12,389 nucleotides of DNA, from NCBI GenBank assembly GCA_046302855.1, contig JBKCHH010000008.1, forward strand, positions 1 through 12,389. Reading direction: 5' to 3'. A program made the position numbers and the translations under genes. Shown piece after piece: positions 1-5,818 of this stretch. This DNA comes from JBKCHH01 sp046302855. GTDB lineage: Bacteria > Pseudomonadota > Alphaproteobacteria > Rickettsiales > UBA8987. Each line of letters starts with the position of its first letter. Within the stretch, counting starts at the first letter, position 1. The notes under the pieces are model-generated. The model saw only the letters and a list, made by a program, of their open reading frames with translations. It had not been told where the DNA came from and made no database searches.

Positions 1-156
1 GGAGGGGATTTTTAGCGTCATTCTATCCTTTTCAAACTCTATTACATAAACCTTTAAATCTGTGCCGGCAATTTTTTGCGTTTCAACCCCCTTAATTAAT
101 CCAACCCCGTGCGATGGGTAAACCACAAAACTGCCCTTCTCAAAACCTAAGCCCAT
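1..156 (-). CDS. CarD-family transcriptional regulator (5' part only)
   Basis: The first 52 codons of a gene that runs off the left edge of the window. The protein starts MGLGFEKGSFVVYPSHGVG, followed by an I-x-G-[VI]-E-T-Q-x-I-A-G segment and a V-I-E-F-E-K-D-R-M-T-L-K-I-P stretch. This is the N-terminal Tudor-like RNA-polymerase-interacting domain of the CarD/CdnL/TRCF family, which binds the RNAP beta subunit and modulates open-complex formation, notably at rRNA promoters. The C-terminal DNA-binding helical domain lies outside the window. The ATG at 156 is the only ATG after an in-frame stop. There is no Shine-Dalgarno sequence, and a TATACA (167-162, minus strand) sits so close that the mRNA could be nearly leaderless. 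The gene diverges from isocitrate dehydrogenase. Family assignment is firm; the exact start is less so, and 'CdnL-like' would be an equally fair name. Confidence 0.85.
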   Translation of the reverse strand, partial: MGLGFEKGSFVVYPSHGVGLIKGVETQKIAGTDLKVYVIEFEKDRMTLKIPS

Positions 157-202
157 ATATTTTGTATAAGAAATTTGTTTAAAAGATGGCTAATAAATGA
201 AA

Positions 203-249
203 ATTGTCAACTAATCAACTTGTTTATACCGCACCAGTTAATTGACAAT
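203..249. repeat. Inverted repeat between the divergent carD-like and icd genes
   Basis: The left arm at 203-214 (ATTGTCAACTAA) and the right arm at 238-249 (TTAATTGACAAT) are reverse complements at 11 of 12 positions, including a perfect 8-bp outer core. They are separated by 23 bp, with centres about 35 bp apart. Each arm carries a TTGACA hexamer pointing outwards: the right arm faces icd and the left arm faces the carD-like gene. This could be a pair of divergent -35 elements, an operator for a dimeric regulator, or both. Only the arrangement is observed; a function is inferred. Confidence 0.5.
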
Positions 250-269
250 GTAATTTTATATTCTATCAC
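242..269 (+). promoter_or_regulatory. Putative sigma70-type promoter of icd
   Basis: A perfect TTGACA (242-247) is followed after 16 bp by TATCAC (264-269, 4 of 6 matches to TATAAT). A transcript would start near 276, about 15 bases before the icd ATG at 291. A weak Shine-Dalgarno AGGT (280-283) lies 7 bases before the start. The -35 element coincides with one arm of the inverted repeat, so a protein bound there could block or modulate initiation. Confidence 0.45.
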
Positions 270-290
270 TATTAAAAATAGGTAATTGAT

Positions 291-1529
291 ATGGGCAAAA
301 AATATAATCTTAAAGCGCCTAAAATGGTTTATATCCTTGGTGAAGAAATGACCAGATATGGCATGGAGTTAGTGCTAGAAAAATGGGTAAAGCCCTTTGT
401 AGATACAAGTTCTTGGCAGTTTTTTGATTTAAGCGTTAAACATAGGGACGAAACAAAAGATAAGGTTTTAAAAGATGTAATTGAGGCTGGCAAAAAAGTA
501 AAATCTGTATTTAAAGAGCCAACCATTACCCCAACTGATGATCAAAAAAAGGAATTTGGCCTAAAAAACACCCTTGGTTCGCCAAATGGTGCAATGCGAA
601 AAGGGTGGAACGGCATTACCATTTCACGCGATACTATCCATGTAGATGGCTTAAAGCAGGGCTTTAAACATAAGGTTATATTCGATAGGCAGGCTATTGG
701 TGGCGAATATTTTGCTGGGGCAAAAATTGTGGGTAAGGGCAAAAGCAAAACCATCTTTTATCCTGAAAATGGCGGGGAGCCAGTAATTGTGGATGAAAGG
801 GAGCTGAAAGATAGCCAATCTGCCCTTGTTACTTACGATAATCCTTATGATTCAACTGAAAAACTAGCCCACTATTTTTTTGATAGGTGCTTGCAGGCTA
901 AGGTTATCCCCTATATTGTTACCAAAAAAACCGTGTTTAAGTGGCAAGAACCCTTCTGGCAGATAATGAAAAAGGTATTTGATGCTGGCTACAAAGAAAA
1001 GTTTAAAAAATTGGGTCTGCTAGACCACACTAAGGGTGAACTTGCCCATTTGATTTCAGATTCCGCCACGATGCAAATTGTAAAATGGACGGACGGTGGC
1101 TTTGGCATGGTTTCACACAATTATGATGGTGATGTGCTAACGGATTTAATCTCGCAAATTCATGGCTCACCTGGTTTTATCACCTCAGTTCTAACCGGCG
1201 TGGCAGATGATGGTAGCTATATAAAAGAGTTTGAAGCCTCGCACGGCACCGTTTCAGATATGTATAAAAGAAAACTTCACAATGAAGAAACCTCGCTAAA
1301 CCCAGTTGGCATGATAGAGGCATTGGCCTCTGCCATGGAACATGCTGGCAAGCTGGAAAGTGAGGCAAGCTACAAGCAGGTTAAGGTCTTTACCGATGCT
1401 ATGATGGATTCTTTGTATAAAATAATGATGTCGCCCAAAGGCACAAGGGATATTGCCGGCAAGACTGGCTCCACCACAGAAGTGTTTGTAGATTTAGTAG
1501 CGGGTGAGATTGCAAAAATACTTCTATAG
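291..1529 (+). CDS. icd: Isocitrate dehydrogenase, type II (eukaryotic-like), predicted NAD+-dependent
   Basis: Oxidatively decarboxylates isocitrate to 2-oxoglutarate in the TCA cycle; cytoplasmic, normally a homodimer. The 412-residue length fits the type II family (human IDH1 is 414). The substrate and metal residues seen in human IDH1 are all present: S97-P-N-G (S94/N96), R103, R113, R133 (human R132), Y140, K212, T214, D257, and D281/D285 in NYDGDVLTD. The cofactor site is different. Human R314-H315 in HGTVTRHY is D323-M324 here (HGTVSDMY), human K260 aligns with W266 and Q257 with I263. These four contact the 2'-phosphate of NADP+, so their loss predicts NAD+ use. As I recall, a similar Asp-Met pair defines NAD-specific type II IDHs of picoalgae such as Ostreococcus. 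The N-terminus GEEMTR also departs from the usual MDGDEMTR. The gene is monocistronic and converges on ispB. The fold is certain; the cofactor is inferred. Confidence 0.93.
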   Translation: MGKKYNLKAPKMVYILGEEMTRYGMELVLEKWVKPFVDTSSWQFFDLSVKHRDETKDKVLKDVIEAGKKVKSVFKEPTITPTDDQKKEFGLKNTLGSPNGAMRKGWNGITISRDTIHVDGLKQGFKHKVIFDRQAIGGEYFAGAKIVGKGKSKTIFYPENGGEPVIVDERELKDSQSALVTYDNPYDSTEKLAHYFFDRCLQAKVIPYIVTKKTVFKWQEPFWQIMKKVFDAGYKEKFKKLGLLDHTKGELAHLISDSATMQIVKWTDGGFGMVSHNYDGDVLTDLISQIHGSPGFITSVLTGVADDGSYIKEFEASHGTVSDMYKRKLHNEETSLNPVGMIEALASAMEHAGKLESEASYKQVKVFTDAMMDSLYKIMMSPKGTRDIAGKTGSTTEVFVDLVAGEIAKILL

Positions 1530-1570
1530 AGGCTTTTATAGGTGGGTTTTAGGAAATCGTCATTGCTTCC

Positions 1571-1604
1571 AAAAAAATTTAACTAACCCTTTTCAATGAA
1601 AAGG
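1571..1604 (-). terminator. Possible intrinsic terminator of the yebC-hdaA-proA-ispB operon
   Basis: A 7-bp stem (CCTTTTC/GAAAAGG, 1588-1594 with 1598-1604) closes a 3-base loop within the last codons of ispB. On the minus strand it is followed, about 10 bases later, by a run of seven T (1577-1571) just past the stop codon. The stem is AU-rich and the T-run is further from it than in a canonical terminator, so this is tentative. No other hairpin with a T-run is visible in the 49-bp gap between icd and ispB. Confidence 0.35.
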
Positions 1605-2538
1605 TAAGGATTTCATCCAAAATATCGCGGTATTCATTTGCTTCAAAAGTTTTAACCAGCTCTTTAGCACGGTTATGGTAGGTTAGGGCGAAGTCATCAC
1701 ATTTTTTTCGAATCTCTTCCTGCTCAAAAAGCTCTAGTAATTTTGCTAGGTTTTGCGGGGTTTTTTTGGCTAAAAACAGCTTTTTAAATTGCTCGTTTGC
1801 TTTGGTGTGAAAGCCAATTAATAGTGGCAGGGTAATTTTGCCCTCAAAGAAATCCCCGCCAACAGCCTTGCCGGTTATAGATTCCTTGCCGAAATAATCT
1901 AAATTATCATCTATTATTTGGAATAAAATGCCAAGATTTTTGCCATATTCCCTTAAATTGCTAATGGTTTGTGGGCTTTGATTAGTTAAAAAGCCCCCCA
2001 CCACACAGGCAGAGGAAAAAAGGGGTGCAGTTTTAGCATAAATAATTTGCAAATATTCCTCTAAAGATAAATCGATATTTTCTATATTAATCAACTGCTT
2101 AACCTCCCCTTCTGTTATAGCAACTGAAGCTCTAGCAAGTTCCGTAATAATAGGAATTGAGTTAGAAAGTGCCATCTGTTCAAATGCTTTTGAGAGCATA
2201 AAATCGCCAACTAAAATACTAACCTTGTTGCCCCATATGCTATTGGCGGTTTTTTTGCCCCTTCTTGTACCACTTTCATCCACCACATCGTCATGCAATA
2301 GGGTGGCGGTGTGCAGAAATTCAATAGCAACGGCAAGCCTTATATGCTCAAACCCTTCAAAACCAAACATCTTGGCGGAAGTTATCGTTAGCAAGGGTCT
2401 TAGCCTTTTACCCCCAGAGCTAATGATGTGCGAAATTACCTTTTGGCTAACTTCAATTTCAGACTTGGCTAGGTTTAAAATTAGCTCATCCACCTGCCTT
2501 ATTTCTGTTTTGAGTAGTTTTTGGATGTTTTCTAGCAT
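1579..2538 (-). CDS. ispB: Octaprenyl/polyprenyl diphosphate synthase
   Basis: Trans-prenyltransferase of the isoprenoid pathway. It condenses isopentenyl diphosphate units onto farnesyl diphosphate to make the long-chain (about C40) tail of ubiquinone. The 319-residue length matches IspB. Visible motifs are the substrate-binding GGKRLRPLL (42-50), the first Asp-rich motif DDVVD (83-87) in HTATLLHDDVVDESGTRRGK, a GEV-Q-L segment near 144-149, and the second Asp-rich motif DDNLD (210-214) followed by GGDFFEGKITLPLL. Small residues just before the first Asp-rich motif (A-T-L-L-H) fit a long-chain rather than a farnesyl/geranyl synthase, but exact chain length cannot be read from sequence. It is the last gene of the operon, 7 bp after proA, with AGGAAG about 10 bases before its ATG. 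It supports the respiratory chain fed by isocitrate dehydrogenase. Confidence 0.93.
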   Translation of the reverse strand: MLENIQKLLKTEIRQVDELILNLAKSEIEVSQKVISHIISSGGKRLRPLLTITSAKMFGFEGFEHIRLAVAIEFLHTATLLHDDVVDESGTRRGKKTANSIWGNKVSILVGDFMLSKAFEQMALSNSIPIITELARASVAITEGEVKQLINIENIDLSLEEYLQIIYAKTAPLFSSACVVGGFLTNQSPQTISNLREYGKNLGILFQIIDDNLDYFGKESITGKAVGGDFFEGKITLPLLIGFHTKANEQFKKLFLAKKTPQNLAKLLELFEQEEIRKKCDDFALTYHNRAKELVKTFEANEYRDILDEILTFSLKRVS

Positions 2539-2545
2539 TGTTATA

Positions 2546-3799
2546 TTACTTCCTAACCGCCCCTTTTGATTCTACTAGATATTTAAAGGTATTTAACTGC
2601 TCTGCCCCAACTGGCCCCCTAGCGTGCAGTTTTCCGGTAGCAATGCCAATTTCTGCCCCAAAGCCAAATTCGCCACCATCCGCAAATTGGGTGGAGGTAT
2701 TTACCATAACAATGGCACTATCTAGCTGTTCTTGAAAAGTTTCCGCCGCCTTTTTGCTTTCCGTGATTATAGAATCAGTATGTTTGGAATGGTGCTTTTT
2801 TATAAATTCCAAAGCCTCATCAAAACCCGCCACTATTTTTATAGAAACTATCGCATCTAGATATTCTGTATAGTAATCCTCATCACTCGCTTGCTTAGAT
2901 ATTAACTTAGAAATTGCCATAGAAGCCTTGTCTCCCCTTAGTTCGCAACCTCTGTTATGTAATTCTTGGGTAAGTTTTGGCAAAACCTTACCCGCAATTT
3001 TTTTATCTATCACAATGCTTTCTGTTGCACCACATATACCAACTCTACGCATTTTGGCATTAACACTTACCTTTATCGCGGTATCAACATCAGCCTGCTC
3101 GTGAATGTAAGTAAAACAGTTGCCATCTAGATGTTCAAGGGTTGGAATTTTACTTTCCTCAATAACCCTTTTTATAAGCTCTTTGCCACCACGGGGAATA
3201 ATTAAATCAATCTTACCCCTAGCCCGCAACATTTCCCCCACCACTGCCCTATCTTTAGTTTGAACAATAGATACAATATTTTCATCTAAGCCTGCTTGTT
3301 TTAAAGAGGTGCGTATTATATTCACAAGGCTTAAACAGCTATTAAAGCTCTCACTCCCACCCCGCAACACTATCGCATTGCCAGATTTTATTGCTAAGCA
3401 ACTTGCGTCTATCGCCACATTTGGTCTTGATTCAAAAATAATCCCAATTACTCCTATTGGAACAGACACTTGCGTTATGGTTAGCCCATTTGGCCTTTTC
3501 CATTTTTTTAATTTTCTACCAACAGGGTCTTTTATAGCAGTTATTTCTTTTACTGATTTTATAAGGTTTAAAACTCGCTCATCATTTAATTCTAGTCTAT
3601 CTATCATAGCTTTGGATAGGCCATTTTCCTTTGCCAAAGAAACATCCTTTTGGCTGGCACTCAAAATTTCTTTTGAGTGTTTAAGCAAATTTTTTGCAAT
3701 TAGCTCTAATGCTTTGTTTTTTTGTTTTGGGGTAGCAAAGGCAATAGAATCTTTAGCAATAATTGCACCTTGCAGAATATTATCTAGCGAATTTTCCAT
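2546..3799 (-). CDS. proA: Glutamate-5-semialdehyde dehydrogenase (gamma-glutamyl phosphate reductase)
   Basis: Second step of proline synthesis: NADPH-dependent reduction of gamma-glutamyl phosphate to glutamate-5-semialdehyde, in the cytoplasm. The 417 residues are full length for ProA (aldehyde dehydrogenase superfamily). Recognisable stretches are VPIGVIGIIFESRPNVA (113-129), the LRGGSES loop (145-151), IPRGGKELI (201-209), the catalytic Cys256 in MRRVGICGATES, and the C-terminal TQFADGGEFGFGAEIGIATGKLHARGP block. The ATG at 3799 lies inside the end of hdaA (16-bp overlap), which suggests translational coupling. The partner kinase ProB and reductase ProC are not in the window. Its presence implies proline prototrophy or partial capacity, unusual for strongly host-dependent Rickettsiales. 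Confidence 0.96.
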   Translation of the reverse strand: MENSLDNILQGAIIAKDSIAFATPKQKNKALELIAKNLLKHSKEILSASQKDVSLAKENGLSKAMIDRLELNDERVLNLIKSVKEITAIKDPVGRKLKKWKRPNGLTITQVSVPIGVIGIIFESRPNVAIDASCLAIKSGNAIVLRGGSESFNSCLSLVNIIRTSLKQAGLDENIVSIVQTKDRAVVGEMLRARGKIDLIIPRGGKELIKRVIEESKIPTLEHLDGNCFTYIHEQADVDTAIKVSVNAKMRRVGICGATESIVIDKKIAGKVLPKLTQELHNRGCELRGDKASMAISKLISKQASDEDYYTEYLDAIVSIKIVAGFDEALEFIKKHHSKHTDSIITESKKAAETFQEQLDSAIVMVNTSTQFADGGEFGFGAEIGIATGKLHARGPVGAEQLNTFKYLVESKGAVRK

Positions 3800-4398
3800 A
3801 TCTGTTTAATGGCTTTAAGGCTTAGTTTTTGATTGGTAATTTTTATGATATTATCAATTTCCTCCACTAAGGCAAAGATTTCTTTATAGGAGTAATTATT
3901 TAGCACTAAAAACCTATCTAAATACTGCATAATTTTAGGGGCTAGTTTTAGCTGTTTTTCAGCAAATAATTTTATCAGCAACTTTGAAGATAGCTCTTCA
4001 TCTGGTTTTGGAATGGTAATGGAGGGTATGGCACGATACCTAGATAGTAAATCTGCCAAACCAAAGTTTATATAATTATTTTTAGTGGTGAGAAGCAGTT
4101 TTTTATCAGTCTGCTCCACTAGGTTTAGAATATGCAAAAGCTCTTGCTCTCTTTTGCCTAAAAACTGCTCAACATTTTCAACCACTAGGTTTTTACTAGG
4201 AAAGTGATTGGCATCCACCAAAAACTCTGCCACATTTATCTCTGCCCAGATGTTTGCCAGATGAGTCTTGCCAGATTTTTCTTCCCCTATTAGCAGTAAT
4301 TTATTTTGCTGAATATCTTGTATTATGGTTTCGTTTATGGGGCTTAGGCAAAAGTTTTCAACACTGTAAATTTGTTTTTTGGGGATGATAAATTCCAT
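3784..4398 (-). CDS. hdaA: HdaA-like DnaA regulatory protein (AAA+ P-loop domain)
   Basis: A short (204 aa) DnaA-related AAA+ protein. In proteobacteria Hda/HdaA works with the DNA-loaded sliding clamp to stimulate ATP hydrolysis by DnaA, preventing over-initiation of replication. Visible parts are the Walker A motif GEEKSGKT (38-45), a Walker B-like strand LVVENVEQF (71-79) in which the usual Asp-Asp is Glu-Asn, a sensor I-like LLLTTKNN (101-108), and LLSRYRAI (117-124) resembling the conserved Arg segment of DnaA. There is no C-terminal HTH DNA-binding domain, as expected for Hda. The N-terminus (MEFIIPKKQIYSVENF) aligns with the clamp-binding leader of other HdaA proteins, but I see no clear QL-[SP]-L-[PDF] motif. 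It lies 6 bp after yebC and overlaps proA by 16 bp. Role by homology; a degenerate or altered mechanism is possible. Confidence 0.8.
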   Translation of the reverse strand: MEFIIPKKQIYSVENFCLSPINETIIQDIQQNKLLLIGEEKSGKTHLANIWAEINVAEFLVDANHFPSKNLVVENVEQFLGKREQELLHILNLVEQTDKKLLLTTKNNYINFGLADLLSRYRAIPSITIPKPDEELSSKLLIKLFAEKQLKLAPKIMQYLDRFLVLNNYSYKEIFALVEEIDNIIKITNQKLSLKAIKQIWKIR

Positions 4399-4404
4399 TT
4401 GTTT

Positions 4405-5121
4405 TTAAGTATAGTTAGCATAGATATTTTGCACATCGTCACTATCTTCCAGCCTTTCTATTAATTGCTCGATTTTTTCTTTTTCACCCTCTTCCACCTC
4501 TATTAAATTTAGCGGTTTCCATATTAGCTTTGCCTCTTCTGGTTCACCAAATTTTTTTACTAGATTTTCTCGCAAAAGGCTAAAATCATCCTTTTGACCA
4601 TAAATAGCGTGATAATCACTTGAAGATTCTGCGTCTTCTGCCCCAAATTCAATTACTGCCTCTAAAATTTGCTCTTCTGTGGCAATTTTTGCTGGATACA
4701 AAAAGTAGGCAAGCCTTTTAAAGCCAAAGGAAACAGCCCCATTTTCTGCCAAATTCCCCCCATTTTTGGTAAGGGTGGAGCGAAGTTCAGAGGCGGTTCT
4801 GTTTTTATTATCAGAAAGGGTTTCTATAATAAGCCCTACGCCATTTGGGGCAAAGCCCTCATAGGTGATTTCTTGATAATCTTCCCCTTGGGTTGGGTTT
4901 ACTGCCTTGGCTATGGCATAGTCTATTCTATCTTTCGATAAGCCTTTAGACTTGGCATTTACAATGGCATTATAAAGGGTGGCATTGTATTTAGGGTCTG
5001 GCTGACCAGTTTTGGCTGCTACAAAAATTTCCCTAACTAATTTGGTGAAGATTTTCGCCTTTTTTTTATCCTGAGCCTCTTTCCTATGCTTAATATTTGC
5101 AAATTGGGAATGTCCTGCCAT
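4405..5121 (-). CDS. yebC: YebC/PmpR (TACO1) family protein
   Basis: The 238-residue protein begins MAGHSQFANIKHRKEAQDKK, the hallmark start of the family (MAGHSKWANIKHRK), followed by KAKIFTKLVREIFVAAK. Other family signatures are SKDRIDYAIAKA, YEGFAPNGVGLIIETLSDNKNRTASELR and the FGFKRLAYF region. Family members were first described as transcriptional regulators. The mitochondrial member TACO1 and bacterial YebC have since been linked to translation, helping ribosomes through proline-rich stretches. The family is certain; which activity dominates here is not. It is the first gene of a four-gene minus-strand operon and diverges from msrA across 34 bp. There is no clear Shine-Dalgarno sequence. 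A TATAAT (5151-5146) lies about 25 bases upstream of the start. Confidence 0.95.
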   Translation of the reverse strand: MAGHSQFANIKHRKEAQDKKKAKIFTKLVREIFVAAKTGQPDPKYNATLYNAIVNAKSKGLSKDRIDYAIAKAVNPTQGEDYQEITYEGFAPNGVGLIIETLSDNKNRTASELRSTLTKNGGNLAENGAVSFGFKRLAYFLYPAKIATEEQILEAVIEFGAEDAESSSDYHAIYGQKDDFSLLRENLVKKFGEPEEAKLIWKPLNLIEVEEGEKEKIEQLIERLEDSDDVQNIYANYT

Positions 5122-5131
5122 AGTTCATAAT
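5104..5131 (+). promoter_or_regulatory. Candidate promoter of msrA
   Basis: TTGGGA (5104-5109, 4 of 6 matches) and CATAAT (5126-5131, 5 of 6) are 16 bp apart, predicting a start near 5138 and a leader of roughly 18 bases before the msrA ATG at 5156. It lies over the 5' end of yebC and is therefore back to back with the operon's own -10 element. This is an assignment by eye. Confidence 0.35.
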
Positions 5132-5145
5132 ATTTATAGCAATAT

Positions 5146-5151
5146 ATTATA
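5146..5151 (-). promoter_or_regulatory. -10 element (TATAAT) of the yebC operon
   Basis: A perfect TATAAT on the minus strand predicts transcription from about 5139, some 18 bases before the yebC start. No good -35 hexamer is found at 16-18 bp spacing (TTATTG at 17 bp is poor; TTGCTC is only 14 bp away). The promoter is either -35-independent or regulated. It lies inside the 34-bp divergent region shared with msrA, so opposing polymerases could interfere. Confidence 0.4.
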
Positions 5152-5155
5152 GCGG

Positions 5156-5728
5156 ATGTTTCTTAGAGCAATAATTTTTATTATTTTATTTATGTATCAG
5201 CCAGCCAATTCTAAAGAATTAGATAACAAAGCCATTTTTGCCGGCGGATGCTTTTGGTGCATGCAGGTTGCCTTTGATGCAGTTAATGGGGTTACCAAAA
5301 CAACTGTGGGCTACAGTGGCGGTGAGCAGCCAAACCCAACCTATCAAGATATTAAAGACCATATAGAGGTAATAGAGGTTGAATTTGATAGTAAAAAAAC
5401 CTCTTACGCAAAACTGCTTGATACCTATTGGCAAAATATTGATCCTTTTGATGCAAGGGGGCAGTTTGCGGATAAGGGCAGGCAGTATCAAACCTATATT
5501 TTTTATTTGAATGATTTGCAAAAGCAACAGGCAGAGAAATCTTTGGTAGCCTTAGAAGCAAAATTTAAGGGCAAAAAAATAGCCACAAAAATTCTTCCTG
5601 CCACCAAATTTTACAGGGCAGAAAACTATCATCAAGAATATTACAAAACCAACGAGCAACACTACAACGCCTACAAATACGGCAGTGGCAGAGTTGGCAG
5701 ATTAAAAGAAATTTGGGAGAAGGAGTAG
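5156..5728 (+). CDS. msrA: Peptide-methionine (S)-S-oxide reductase, exported
   Basis: Reduces methionine-S-sulfoxide in oxidised proteins. The 190 residues begin with a hydrophobic segment (residues 3-14, AIIFIILFMY) and a short polar stretch ending N-S-K, which looks like a signal peptide, so the enzyme probably acts in the periplasm. The catalytic motif is GGCFWC (30-35), with the nucleophile Cys32. Next come GYSGG (residues 53-57), the D-H-I-E-V-I-E-V-E-F-D stretch, DPFDARGQFADKGRQYQT and the C-terminal AENYHQEYY and YGSGRVGRL segments, all typical of MsrA. Cys32 and Cys35 are the only cysteines, so recycling must use a Cys32-Cys35 disulfide or direct reduction rather than the distal cysteines of E. 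coli MsrA. The ATG has only a weak GCGG upstream. It is divergent from yebC and probably monocistronic, 90 bp before the antiporter gene. Confidence 0.92.
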   Translation: MFLRAIIFIILFMYQPANSKELDNKAIFAGGCFWCMQVAFDAVNGVTKTTVGYSGGEQPNPTYQDIKDHIEVIEVEFDSKKTSYAKLLDTYWQNIDPFDARGQFADKGRQYQTYIFYLNDLQKQQAEKSLVALEAKFKGKKIATKILPATKFYRAENYHQEYYKTNEQHYNAYKYGSGRVGRLKEIWEKE

Positions 5729-5818
5729 AAAAGTCTTTATCATTCCTCTTAAATTATTTCATTGCCTCTTTTGAATTAAATTTTTAGTGTGTAAAAAAAG
5801 AACGAGTAGTTTAGCTCT

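Noticed and set aside
1558..1566. CGTCATTGC between icd and ispB, identical to the start of the repeat at 12131
   Set aside because: Only nine bases match and no second arm or AATCCA block follows. Chance or a tiny relic cannot be told apart, so it is not called as a repeat copy.
2225..2569. Open frames antisense to ispB, proA, the antiporter and truB
   Set aside because: They lie fully opposite well-conserved genes, have no family motifs, and reflect codon-composition shadows.
5771..5797. Promoter for the antiporter gene (TTGAAT...TAAAAA)
   Set aside because: Spacing is only 15 bp and the -10 match is poor. The A-rich run makes such matches likely by chance.
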